Source of the DNA: Cardiocondyla obscurior
Lineage: Eukaryota > Arthropoda > Insecta > Hymenoptera > Formicidae
DNA: 64,000 bases
Assembly: GCF_019399895.1 (NCBI RefSeq)
Contig: NC_091867.1
Span: forward strand, 6,089,501-6,153,500
Direction: 5' to 3'
Below the pieces are notes generated by a model. The model made no database searches. It was not told the DNA's origin and was given only the letters and a program-made list of their open reading frames with translations. This document shows positions 24,635 through 37,300 of the stretch, in pieces (position 1 is the stretch's first letter; each line of letters begins with the position of its first letter). A program made the translations under genes and the position numbers.

Positions 24635-26752
24635 TAAAAAAGCCGGTCCATTCGATTCTATCTCGCGCAAAAGGCTGGGAGCCGCACCAAAACGCGCGGG
24701 AACGAGAGGCTAAGTAAAAAGCCGCGAAGAAGAAGAAGAAATGATGTGCACGCGGAGGAAGAAGCGCGGTTAGCGGAGAGAAACGAAGAGGGAGAAGGCA
24801 GAGGAAGGCAAGGACGAAGGTAGATGAGACAAGAGGCATTCTGGTTTGTGGGCACAGCCGCTGCCTGCAGCCCACAATTATGATAATAGCCCCCGAGTCC
24901 TGAGTCTTGTTAGGCTAGCAGCGTGCGCGGCCCCAGCTCCTTTTATCTATATCTTCTTATTTTCAGACTCGCGGCCCCTGCCCGCCTCTCCCGCGTTCAA
25001 CCCTTTGCGTCCTCGCGAGGTCAGATGGGTTCAGCCTGATCGATTCACCGGCGAAAAACTCAAATCCGATATATATCCCACCTCGCTGTTCCGCGCCGAC
25101 GATACTCATCGCGAAAGGCCTCGGCTCGAAAGAAACTCCGGTAACGACGCGCTCCGTGCCTTTCCCCTGAAATTCCGCGAGATCGAATGTCTCGCCGAGA
25201 CTGCGCGACGTATATCGCGAAATGAGAAACCCCCTCGGTGTACGTTGCGTTCGTGAATTTTTGCACTCCGAAGGTATTGCGAAATTGCTGGGTCAAATAG
25301 AGCACGGCGGAGAATTGTCAGCGACTGTCAACGCACACCGCTGTCTGCAAACGTTGTAAAAGGCGCAAACGGCGCGGGCTTTAATCCATTTTCAGTGCCG
25401 TCGGTCTGGTCTTTTGAGCGCCGCGGAAAGCGTTAATTGGAGACCACGCCGCGATTGGCGCAAAGAAAGTCTTGTAAAGCGAAAACCGCGTGATAATGCA
25501 CGCGGCTTTGTCCTTCTCTCTCTCCCTCTCTCTCTTTCCCTTTGAATAAACGGAAAGTCTACTCTTCGCGTGTACAAACGCGTGCACACTCTGTCGCGTT
25601 CGTCGCGACGTGAAAGCCGCAGTCCAGAACTGCGCTACCTTATTCCACTAAAAGCCGCTCTTTGCGAGGCGCGTAATTGTGCTCCTTTAATGACGCACTA
25701 TATTATGTATCACGCGCGAGGATATTCATCTTTAAAAAGGACGTTGTTCGATCGTTACCGCTTTTTCGCGATGTTGATTGATTCTCTCGTTTGGTCCGTT
25801 CCGCGTCGCGAGAGCGAATGTTGGTATAGTTTTTATTATTTTACGAATTTTAATTTTTTCTTTTTTATTTTTCTATGTAGTATATTTTTCCCTAGATTTA
25901 ATATTTTCACATTTTAAACAAAAACTCTAACTTTTATTAGAAAATAATAAAACTGCATTGTAAACAAAAAATACGTCAACTACTTCGTAAAAGCAGATAC
26001 TCCAAAGTTACGTTTGCGACTTGAATCGCGCCGTGTATTTGCGAATTAATCGAGAAATGCGCGAGAAAAAGCGAGTCTCGCGGATGTTTTCCAGAAGCCG
26101 GGATAAATTTGGATAAACCGGGAGCTCGCCCGACGACTGCCAGATATATGACTGTTTGCGCAGATTAGAGCCGACAAAGGGGTCCGTTCTCTCTTCCTGA
26201 CACTGCCTTGATTTAAACGAGGCGTCCCGTATTTGTAGTAGATTAAACCGCGCTTCGCGCCGCGTCTTGTTTATGATATCAGTTGCACCGCGGCGGAAAC
26301 CATTGTACATTGTACTCACGCGCCGACTAGCGTAGCAGATAGATATCTAGACTCAGACACGGTCATTGGAATCGTGATAATTCACGCGTACTCTCTGAGC
26401 AACGTGGGATTTATTTCACTTATTTTATTCATTAATTATTTTTTCTTTATACAATTTATTTTATTTTATATTAACGAGAAACTCGCAAAATCACCGGAAA
26501 TTCCTGAGCCTACGACTTTTCCTTTCCCAAGGCAATCTCTTTAATTAGAAGCGAACGTGATTATAATAATCGATCGAATTAAACGGTAAAATAATTATTG
26601 ATTATGGCGGCAAGTGACTCCGCAGTTTGTTTAACTCAAAAATTAAAAGTTGCGAAACATGATCGCCGGACAACTCCAATTTAGATTTTTTCGTTCTTAT
26701 TACGTTCACGTGAACCTTACATCGATGTAGTTGTCTTTTTTTCAATTTTCAG
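22144..26752. other. Intergenic region with CpG-rich blocks
   Basis: No supportable gene. ORFs in the CpG-rich parts (for example 24846-25256) are low-complexity or unlike any family. A perfect TA microsatellite lies at 24581-24632. An open stretch at 22261-22455 has no ATG at its start and no clear acceptor. I saw no tRNA-like cloverleaf or transposase-like coding sequence, though both were checked only by eye. Confidence 0.5.
24581..24632. repeat. (TA)26 microsatellite
   Basis: Uninterrupted TA dinucleotide repeat of about 52 bases. It produces a meaningless Tyr/Ile-repeat translation in overlapping ORFs. Confidence 0.95.
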
Positions 26753-26991
26753 CAGCGTGTAATTCGTGAGAACGCTGCGATATCGAGACGATTAGGGAAC
26801 GAGCTCCCCGTGTTGACGATAAAAGATCAAACGGTAACTCATGTAACTGTATAATCGCAGATTAAGTTAATAGCTACGCGAGGGCGAGAGCAGAAGACGG
26901 CGGGAACATGGCATCGTATGAATTTACCCGTCGTCGCGCGTCCAGATCAGCTTCGTTTACAGACAGAATTCTGCCTGGACCACACTATACG
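26753..26991 (+). other. Candidate 5' exon with good Kozak ATG
   Basis: A TTTCAATTTTCAG acceptor ends at 26752, and a good donor (CTATACG then GTAAGAG) follows 26991. Inside, an ATG at 26908 sits in a strong context (A at -3, G at +4) and opens a 28-codon phase-0 reading frame to the donor. The frame starts MASYEFTRRRASRSAS and ends ILPGPHYT. The PGPxY ending recalls SHIPPO/ODF3-type repeats, but that is too short to name a family. No matching downstream exon was found in this window, so it may be the first coding exon of a gene with long introns or a chance arrangement. Confidence 0.3.
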
Positions 26992-27648
26992 GTAAGAGAG
27001 TAATCACCCGGGCTTGTTTCTCTCATTTTTCCTGAACCGTAGTTATCTCCTGGTTTTATGCCGCACGAGCTTTTCAATCAACCGCGAATTTGCAAAACGA
27101 GTCCCGGCGTGCCCCTTACTTTCTCCCTTCGCCTCCCGCTCGTCCGATAATAACGGCGTTCGGTAATCAAGCACGTCCTGGAAGGTAGACAGGAAGACGA
27201 AGGAGAGGTGGACCTGCAAGACGATCGTGATTCGACGCGGCTACGTGGGCGTTCTCCCTATCCGTCGTCGATCTCGAATTATGCAAATGAACGATGGATA
27301 TTCCGACTGGCCGCGATTCCTCCGGGATTGAAATCTGAGAGCGCCTCGTCTTTCCACATTTCGCGCATTTGCGGCGAGCACGCACGCGTTTTTGTTCCTC
27401 TATTATATTCCTCTATTATAATATACAAGAAATCATGCGCACGCTTCGCGTGCGCTATTTTTTTAATAAAATGTTTCCCACCCAATTTGTGCGCGTCATT
27501 ATAATCGGGAACATTAATTAAATATAATAATTTCTATATGATTATTACAACTGAGTAATCTACGGTCGTAACAGAGTAATCTACACGAAGTGTTGCCGAC
27601 TCAAGAAACCTAATTAAAAATTACGAAAAAAAAAATTATGTGACTTAC

Positions 27649-27687
27649 CAATCTGCATTCAGCGGAGTTGTAAATCTCTGCCGGTGA
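27649..27687 (-). ncRNA. Candidate minus-strand microexon (39 nt)
   Basis: Minus-strand acceptor TTACAG precedes 27687 and the strong donor GTAAGTCAC follows 27649. The exon is downstream, in minus-strand order, of the two related exons at 27810-27893 and 28241-28345, so it probably belongs to the same transcript. A short ORF starting in the preceding exon would end here at a TGA. It appears to be non-coding RNA or 5' UTR. Confidence 0.35.
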
Positions 27688-27809
27688 CTGTAACATAAAA
27701 AGAAACATATTAATGTAGACGTGCCGATATATTTATTAATAAAATTAATAAAAAGAAAGATAAAAAAATTTTTTTTGATAAAGATTTTATTTAAAATATT
27801 TATACTTAC

Positions 27810-27893
27810 TTAAAAGTTGCTCCGCCGATGTATGATGCCCCCCGGGCCTGCTCCTCCTCTCAGATGGGACGTGACGAGCCATCCTTCCGCGCA
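27810..27893 (-). ncRNA. Candidate minus-strand exon, copy 2 of a duplicated exon
   Basis: Acceptor TTTCCAG before 27893 and donor GTAAGTATA after 27810 on the minus strand. The stretch 27816-27863 closely resembles 28247-28296: both read CTGAGAGGAGGAG, then AGGCCC, and end CGGAGCAAC just before the donor. Two of its three frames contain stops. The third has an ATG opening a 33-codon ORF that would stop in the next exon. A spliced non-coding RNA or an untranslated leader of a minus-strand gene is the likely role. Confidence 0.4.
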
Positions 27894-28240
27894 CTGGAAA
27901 CTCGCGAACGCGACCGGGTGAAGTTACAATCGCGAAAATGACTCAACACTTTCGCGCGTTATTTTTCGGCACTCCCGTGAAAAAATAATCGTCAAAAAAA
28001 GCGCCCGATAACTAACGACACACCCGAGACGACCGACAAACCGGCTGCGGTTTGTATAATTTAATATCGGCGTGCGGCACTATTTATCATTGAACGATGC
28101 GACGCAGCGGAGTTTCTCTTGATCTGTAACAGAAGAAGGAAAAAATTATTTTGTAGATATTACATATAATTAAATAAAATAATGAAAAAATGTTATAAAA
28201 AATCTGAAGCATTTTATTCCCAAAAAAAATTGATACTTAC

Positions 28241-28345
28241 CCCGGGGTTGCTCCGCTGGGGCAGGATACCCTTCCTGGGCCTCCTCCTCCTCTCAGGATG
28301 TCTGCGGGATGTCGGGGTGGTCCTTCTTCAATGGTTGAATATCAT
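28241..28345 (-). ncRNA. Candidate minus-strand exon, copy 1 of a duplicated exon
   Basis: Acceptor CTGTTTCAG before 28345 and donor GTAAGTATC after 28241 on the minus strand; 105 nt. All three forward frames contain a stop, so it is not coding on its own. Its last 50 bases are related to those of the exon at 27810-27893, including the distance to the donor, which suggests exon duplication. A possible further upstream exon of the same transcript ends at the donor GTAAGTG after 28575. Confidence 0.42.
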
Positions 28346-28599
28346 CTGAAACAGAAAAATTGCAATTAATATTCTGCTCTGTTCAATGTTCTGTTCAATG
28401 TCTTATTGAGCGCGTATTGTTTATCGTCCCGCGCGCGTGTTTTGCTGCCGGGTGACCGGACGCACATTCCAACACTAGCGCAGCTAAGGCGTACCGTCCT
28501 CCCTTCTCCCCGGGCTCCCCGCGCCCAGTCCTTTTTACGATTAAAATTAGGAAGCGCGACGAACGATCACTTACTTTTATCGGGTCTCCTCCGGCCACT

Positions 28600-31330
28600 G
28601 TCTTTCCCGAGTTCCTCAAAAATCGCTCGAAACGGGACGAGAATCTCGACCGCGACGAAAAAGACGGGCGAGGTGCAGACCTCGTGCTCTCAACTTTGAT
28701 CTAGAATTCGAGTTTATGTAACACTTCGACCGCGAATATTGCAGCTTCGGTGCTCGCGTATCGTCGCCCGATTAAAAGTACGCGAAACTATCACCGCAGA
28801 ATAAAGAACGTGATGATTCACCTTCATATATCGGGTCGAACGTCGGTGAATGGGCATCGGCGGTGTCCTGTGCAAGACACTGCGGTTCATAGGGCTTCAG
28901 GGCAAGGCGAGACATAAGTACACGACGATAAACCATGCTAGAAAACACGCAGATGCCTCAATATCCGTCTCACAAATCTCTCCGCGTGGACCGCGTGGCT
29001 GGCGTATATTCACTACTACGGATCGTGTCGATCGTTCGCGATCAGGCAATCGATAAAGCGCTGTGATTGGTCGGCACGCTAGGGACTCCCATCACCTCCC
29101 TGTCCGTCTCGACGATGTTTAATCAATTCATGAGTCACACCAATTTTTTTAAATATTATTTAATAAATGCTATATATTGTATAATCATATAATTTAATTT
29201 AATTTACAATTCCAAGGTGATCTATGGCTGTCGTGACACTACGGTATAGTCTTTAAATTTCTTCTGTGAACGGTGTCGAATCAAGAGAAAACGTTTTTAA
29301 ATTTTTCCGGGCGAGGATACTGCGTTGAAAAAAAGCGGAGAAACGATGAAACTTTTCCGTTTACGTTTTATAAGCTACACGTGCCGAACTCACGACCGTT
29401 CTACTTTATGCAAATACAGAATAGTCCACGACATTCACTTAAATTTTCGATCTCTACACAAAAAACTAGCTGCGACGTAAAGCGAAGTCCGAAAGTCGCA
29501 TGGTGTTCCTTTTATTAGTAAAAATATAATCAATAATAATCGAAAAAAAGAACACCGTAAAGCGCGAGATAATATACTTTTCTAGAAATTTGTAATCCAG
29601 ATTTATTTTCTGCGGAACGACTTTGCGATGAAAAAACGTGATTTATTAAAAAATAAAATTTTAATTATATTAAATAAAAATTTAATTAACAAAATTGAAT
29701 GACCGGAGGCTGATCCAATTTCTCTTACAAGTGGATAAATAGTTTTTCTCTGTAAAATCGTAAAACTACTGCTTGCTATTTTTAATTAATTAAGATTCTT
29801 AATGTCTTTTTAATTTCAAAATTAATGAAATAAATTAATAATACGCAAAGCTTATGAGGCATTAGCGCGATATATATAGTTAATCCGGAAAATCGCGATA
29901 TTGAATCGCGTTGGCGCGATAAAAAGGACAACGGCCGAGCTCTTCAGTTTGTTTTCTTTAACGATTGGCACCGGTTAATTGGATAGCAAGGTATTACATA
30001 CCTCTCGCGGGGCGAGAAAAGGAGCGAGGCGGTCCGGCTGACGGAATGAGGTGCGACTTTCGACTCCAGGTAACATGTGACGCGAGCCCGTTACCGAAGC
30101 ACCGTGAATAAAGGCCCGGAAATTTATCGCCTGCGAGAGAACGCTGTTATGCTTTCGATTTTCCACGGTTAACAACGCCGGCGTCACAAGCCAGGTATTC
30201 TTAAAGGATGAAAATACTGGTCGACAGGAGTGCCGAACGCCTGTATCATCTCGCATTGATGTATGCCTCGAATACGACTCTTTCAAAAATTATCAATTTC
30301 ACTACAATCATAGATGTTTCATGAGAGCGCTCGAAGCACCCTGCACGTTTTTTAAGCAGATCGAATCGGCGATTGGGAACCAACGAGAAGTCCACCGATT
30401 AAAGGTTGACAATTAACGTTGACGGGCCTCGAAACTGCAGCTGCGCTCAGCAGGTGATTGACGGCACGAGACGAGTCGGGAAATGTTCGAGGAACCGTTT
30501 TATTTTCTTCCTTTCTTTCTTTGTTTCTTTTTTTTTTTATTATTATATATTTCTTAGATCTCGCAATATAAAAAATCTCTCGAAACGCTTAATTTTTTTC
30601 GTTAATCTGTCAGCGGGGTGTCGCAAATTGAGTCAAGTCGCGGACAATGGGAGGGTCGGCGCGTGATCTCTCGGCGAATTTAAAATTCAATTCCGGCTGA
30701 AGTGCGGAGCTTGGGAGCGCGGCGGTTCGATCTGGACCCTGTCGTACCAGCGTCGTCAGGGTTTCCCTCCACTCCACGTAGGTGGACCTCGGCAAGCCTC
30801 GGCAAGCTTCGACTGCTTTCGGGTGAACAGGCCTGCCGCACCGACCCTGGACGCGACCCATGGCGATGGTAACACACAACTGGTTGTGGCTTTCACGAGG
30901 CAGGCACGCCGCGCGCTTTCCGTGAGCGTTCCGCTCTCGCGCTACATTCTGTGTTCGTCCGCCTGACTAAGGGACTCGCTTTGTGGTTATCGTGACCGTT
31001 CTGGACGCGGGAAGTGGACTGATCGAGCCGAAGAATCCGAGGAAGCGACGGGCGCGGTGCGCGCGTCCCTCTGGGAGTGTCTCCGCTTGCGATATCAAGC
31101 GTAAACTTCTCAGGCGTCGGCGGCGTCGGCGGCGTTTTCGCGCGAGTCGGGGAAGAAAAAAACATCGACACGTGCACCGTGGAATTCCCTCGCCCCCCTA
31201 GCGGCGATTTACGCGAAATATGAACGGCGCGTAACGAGTGCCGCGTTGGCTACAGTGCGCCGGGTGTTGCCGCCGCGACTCCCCGTGGACATATAAGACG
31301 AGAGCGGCGAACGTCACGTGGCGGTCCACG
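28600..31330. other. Region upstream of derailed/Ryk, including its 5' leader
   Basis: No coding exon was recognised at 28600-30880. A TATA-like GATAAAAAG at 29919-29927 with TCAGTT at 29944-29949 has core-promoter spacing on the plus strand, but no gene was found that would use it. From about 30890 the sequence is strongly CpG-rich and probably holds the TATA-less promoter and 5' UTR of the receptor gene. It includes a GGCGTC/GGCGGC repeat at 31113-31134 and a four-codon upstream ORF (ATG at 31220, stop at 31232-31234). Confidence 0.45.
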
Positions 31331-34300
31331 ATGCTACGGCGGTACCTGGTGATACTGGTGCTCCTGGTCGCGCGGCCAGCTGCCTGCTACTTCAATCTGT
31401 TCCTGAGCTACGCGGAGGTTCATAGACTCCTAGGTAAGATGTCAATCTTCCGCGAGACTCTTACGGCGACGAAGAGAGTCGCTTAGACTCTGAGCGTTTT
31501 CGTCGTCTGTCGCTCCGTTCTCGCTTTGTTCTCGTTCTCTCTCGCAGTCTTATTTGCATACATTTTCATTTGAATATGTCTAAGAAGGTTGAGAGACTCG
31601 ATCTGTCGCGAGAAAGAGAGACAGAGTGAATTTTAATGTTAAAAGTTACGTTTAATACTAATTTTCTTGATTTATTACGATTATATGTACGTATTGCAGT
31701 TAATTAACTCACAAAAAGATAATTAAAAAGTTGCGTTCACTGAACAATAGCTGATCTGAACTTCGAGCGGTTTTTGGTATTTAATTTAAAAGTTGCGGAG
31801 AGAAAGGGAATGAGATAAGTTGAAGCGTTATTGTTGCCGCAACAATAAGAGGAGTTTCGCCGCGATATGCACACGCTTTTGTTGCACGCAGTTTCCTTCG
31901 ATGCGTAACTCCGTGTTTATCTCGCCTCCGTGAAAGACAGGGTCTAAGAAAGACAGAGCAGGAAGACAATCGTTCCGTTGTAATAAAGTTCAATATACTT
32001 GGAAGCGATAGCGAAATTGACATTAGAAAGAATTCTGAAAATGTCACAAAAAGTACTGTTTCCGCAGAAAGATATTTCAGATAAGATCGGAATAGCCGAT
32101 TCTATGAATTTTACAAATTTTTTAAGTCAACGGGATGAGACGCGGAGATAACTTTCTCCTGTAAAAACCATTTTTCTCGTGAATAAAATTTTTCTTTCAA
32201 GCAAAAAAATTCACGGACCTTTAAAATATTTAAATGCAAATAGGAATACTCGATTTTTTTACATATCGCTATTTTTTGCCATTGAAACTAATTCCTGAAT
32301 GTCTGAGCTTCCATGAATATTATTGAATTATCGCACCTTTTTGCGAGTTTAGTATTTATTATTTTTTCACGATTAACTTTACAGAGAGGCAAGAGAAACG
32401 TCGTGTAAAGGTTAGATAAATTATCTACCATCTAATCCAATTTTATACCTGCGGCACACGGTCTCCTCCTAGGGAGGCAACGCGGCGTAAAAAACAGAGT
32501 TTAAAATAAAACTGCGTGCGCGATATTTACAAAAAAGATATTGCATTCGACGAGAGCCCTCGATTGCGATCTCGGTGTCAACGGGTCCAGAAAGCCGCGC
32601 TTTTACAACCAAAGATACGGAATATAATAGAGCCAATTACAGTCCGAGGTTACGTGTTAATCGTATTCCTTCAACGAGAGCAAAACCCTCGGCACTTCAT
32701 TCCGTCCCTCGTTTTCTGCGCGCGTAATAACTTCGGGTACGGAAACCGGTATAATTTCAGGTATAAATCCGGTTAGGGACGACTTGAGAACAGGAAAATT
32801 GGCCGTCACGCGTATCTCGTATCGGGATTCCCTTTTAAAGCGATCGTTTTCCACTTTGCGGCTATTCCCGACGTAGCGCGCGCGATTATTAAGACCGGGC
32901 TGTTAACGTCATATCCTCGACGGCGATTTAATTCACGCGAGCGGCGATGAGGTAATAGAAATAGTTGAACCCACCTAAGTTTTTTTTTTTTTAATTTTTG
33001 CAAGCCGTAAAATAAAATTACTATCAAAATTCTATACAGCGAGCGGTTATTGCAATTAAATTTTAGTCGAATTCGAAAGAATTCACCAATCGGATTCACA
33101 ACCCTTACAGCTGCAAAAGTGACCCTTCTACTTAACGCAACCAGTGTCAATAGGGCGAAGCACTCGGCCGCGATATTACGTATCGCTCTGTATCGTTGCG
33201 GGGGAATTTGGAGCTATCTATAACCGCGGGCCATCTAACGTCGGCCTGAAAGACGAATGGAACGAGCCTTTTACTCGTCGAACATCAATCTGCTTTTCCG
33301 TCTCGCTTTCACGAGAAATCGATCGGCCGCTTTTCCCATATTTTCGTAAACCCCGGAGCATTAATTTTGGGCAAGGATTCACTATTAGTCTTCAGCTCAT
33401 CCTGAAGTTATAACTCCTGCCCTCTGCGGCGAAGTAATTATTCGAATTAATTTAAACAAATAAATGCTAAAACTTTGCTGCATGTAGATTAATACTAATT
33501 TCATCCAGGGGGAAAAGTGCATTGCCGGAATATCCACGTAAATGCTGGCGCAGAACTGCATTTAATCAAAACAACAAACTGTAAAGTCCATTAGAAATCA
33601 CGATACATATTCGAGTTTTGCGGGAGAAAAATTATATAACGCACCTCGAAAGAGTAAGCGCACAAAGAACAAAACGCGGTGCGCTCCGTTCTTCGCGCGT
33701 AATCTTACATTGCCACCCATCGAGCGCGATAAAACGCCATTTCCTCTTCCGATCTATCCGGCTGCTTCATTCTCACGCTTTCGATCCTCCTTATCGCACT
33801 CGTCGGATTCGCTCGCAGGCTACGTTGGTCAGAAAATCGTTGCTCGGCCCGCCGCACACGAATCGTCGCGCCGAAAACGAGGGAGCCTCGCGAAACGTGG
33901 GACTTGCCAATATTTCCTCGGTAACATCCACGACGAAGGGTGACTCGTTTTCGGGCCGGTGGGCCGCGAAGGGCATCCGCTTCGCTGCCTCTTATCGTGG
34001 GGCACGAGGATGTCGGGTGACGCGCGGACCCCGCGACACCTGAACCCGTCCGCACCGCCCTCGAGGAAAGTGCGTTCGTGCGTGAGATTGCCAGGTTTTG
34101 CCTTTCGATCGGCGTCTCCGACACGTTTTCGCACGCGTTAGCGGCAATTGAAATCTCGCGCGCGGAGGGACTAAACCGTACCCGTCCGAATTGCGGCTTA
34201 AGAACAGAGAAAATTTTGTACTAAAAATTATTACGGTGTCACAGCAGCCGTGGACCATCTTAAAATTATAAGTTTAAATGGCTGACATAGATTTAATGAT

Positions 34301-37300
34301 TAAATACTAGCACAGCAATTTATTTATTTAGAGTGACGACTTAAAATTTGCGCACGATAAAAGATCGTAGTCTTCTTAAAAAAAAAATAGAGATTTGCTG
34401 GGATACCAACGATGATCCTCACGTAGTTTTCCCGTCGATTCGGCGAAATATCGGCGAGATTGCACAACTGCAATATTGTCGGAGTGGAAAAAGAACGGCG
34501 CGATGGCAATAATATGAAACGAACGGCTCGCGGGCGATATTGTTTCCCCTTCAATAATTCATCGCAGCGCGAGGCGTATCCGAGGTGCGATCGTCGGGCG
34601 TTTTAAATCACGCAAATGATGCGTTGTAATTAAAGGTAAGGATTTACGGCCGCGCGCGAAATTGCACCGCTGCAATGATCCCACATCGTTCGCCATATCC
34701 CCGCGTATCAGTGTCTGTCACAACAATCTCGTTGACCTCATTGCCGGCACAAAACGTTCGACGGATCGTAATAAACTATGGAATTAAAATGAAATTATCA
34801 ACGTAGTCCGATATCGTTGCGTAAACACGGCGGGATTATTACAATAATTATATAACATAATAATTTAAATAAGCGCGAGCTTTCGCTCAAACTAATATAG
34901 ATTCATTTAAATGTCAAAGGGTTCCTTTGCAAATTAAATTTCAAGTGAGAACAAACGACAATAGAGCTGGGCCCTTAATTCTTAACGATCTCGGGTGTCT
35001 AAAGAATTTCTATTTGACGGCTATTGAGATGATAAAAATGAAGATACCGCGTGAAGAGATGCCGCGTCTAAATATATCTTCGCCGATACGTATCTCCGCG
35101 TTCGGAGAACGTCGTGGCTGTTGCAAAAGGCGCGTGGAAGGACGCGCAAAACGTTCGCGTCGACGTTAATAGAATCGGCAAGAAAGCAGCGCGACGTACC
35201 GATTTAATGTAAATAGATATTAATAGACGTTCCGGTTGGGTGGAGTTGCATTCTTTGAGGTTCGCCCTAACGTCCGGCACTCGCGCGTTCAACTCGGAGC
35301 TAACGCGAGATGCATCACGTCGACGTATGCAGATTCGACCGACAACGCGATAAGTCATTGGCGTTTTCGATTTCGGCCCGTCGATCATCGCCGAGGTCGC
35401 AGGCGTCCGACTCCTTCCACGAAACGCAAGCGGTAAATTTCTGCAACCGCATGACTGCGCGAGAGGCCCGAACTCTCGTCCCCAGGAAACCTCGCATTAT
35501 AATATACGAGAGGCGTAATAAAATATTATAACGAGGTCCTTGTTAAGCAACGGTGGCGTGGGGCGCCGCGCTGGACCGGCTCTAGTTTGTTTAGACACCG
35601 AATAATCGACAGTCACTCCTTCTCGTTTTGCTCTCGCAAGGGTCGCGATTCCCCTTGCCTCTCTCCGTTTTCCTTCGCTTGTTTCCCGTCCCGGGCCTCT
35701 CCGTCTTTTTTCATACCTTCATCTCCTTTTTATCGCTTTCTCGTTTGGTCCCGGAGTACCAAGGTGGAAGGCCACTCTCAGATGGGCTTCTTGATACCGA
35801 TTTCAAAACGGCCCTTGCCTTCGCGGTTCATATGGGCTCTCTGAGATTTTCAAACCTGGAACAAGACGGTTTCCAGTTTCCGTGCTCGCTATAGAGTTTC
35901 CTGCGTCCTTCGTCCGCGGTGGAGAAATCGATCTCGATCGTTCCGAACGGTTACCTGAGCACAATCGGCGACGAACAGGAACAGCCGGTCGCTGAATATG
36001 AGAAGCCTCTCTCCTAAATTCTCGGCCGTAACGGCGGACGATAAATTGCGCCGCGAACGGCGGGCAGGTGGCAAAGGACACGTTGTTAAAATTCGGGACT
36101 TATCTGGGGTCCGCGTATACACGCTCGCTGCCACGCCGTGGAATCGTATAACGCTCACGCGGATAAGATAAGTCGAGATTTCGCTGGCACCGAGTTACAC
36201 TCCTTCTCCGATTTCACGGCGTTGCAGACGCGAAGGTAAATTACGTTTAATCGTCGATCGATTCTGCGATCGTGTTACCGCGCTCGTCGCCATGCGAGAG
36301 ACACTTTTCACTTCCATTTACATCGGTCCGAGTGTCAGTTACTTCGTCGACGCTCCCTCGAGCCTTTCTCGAGCTGTCGCCTTAACGCGTCGACAATATT
36401 ATTCCGCTACGGCATATTTTCGCTTCTTCCAGTCGGACCCGACTCGCCGCGCCGTTTAATAAGAGCCTCGTCGACCCGTAAATTCAACCCGATATTGCCC
36501 TCGTCTTTTCGTTACGTCGAACCGCTCGGACTTGCAACAACGCGAATTACTGTCCACAGCTTTGAAATTATTCCCTTCGGAAAAATATTTTTTCGAAAAT
36601 TCCGCCTAAACGTTCGTCTCTTTTCTGCGATTACGTAATCGAGGGAATACTCGACGACTCATTAGCGTCTAAATTTATTTGCGGTGCAGGGTTATATTGT
36701 TTACAAAATCAATAGCAACGACAAATATCTTGAGTACACGAGCGAACGTCACCCGTCAGAAGGCCGTGTCAAAACACGAAAACAGCGTACAACTCGGGCC
36801 TGAGGCGTCTCTCTCTCCGTTCGTGTGAGTCCGGCTCGACCTTAGCTAGTTAGGGCCTGACAGGCCCATCTTGATGTTACCCGTGGAGCAGGGCCGCTTC
36901 AAAGGCCCCGACCACGGCTCCGTGAAAACGTTTATGCTCGCACAATGGCGTAGGGACCGGGGTGGCCGTCGATGCGTCGCGATAACGGCGCGCATTAATC
37001 GCGAGCGAGACCACCGGTGACCGGTAGCGATAAATATCGTGACGGCCGATGATGAGGCCTGGCTGAGAAAAGCGCGGCCGCAGATTTATAATGATCAATG
37101 CGTAACGCGATTCATCGATCTACCTGGATGCGCGCGAGCGACAGAGAGTGATGAGGTACGAGCGAAGGGTGGACGGGAAGCGCCCGGATGATTTCGGGAT
37201 GGACCGAGCGGATGCTGCGCCCGTGTCCGCATCAATCTTCGGCTCCTCGTTAAGACCCGCGCCTTAAGTTTTCACTTGTGTGTGCGAGCGCGCGGCGTCC

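Noticed and set aside
31292..31297. TATAAG just upstream of the receptor start codon
   Set aside because: Only 39 bases before the ATG, so it would place the start site almost on the ATG; the region is CpG-rich and TATA-less initiation further upstream is more likely.
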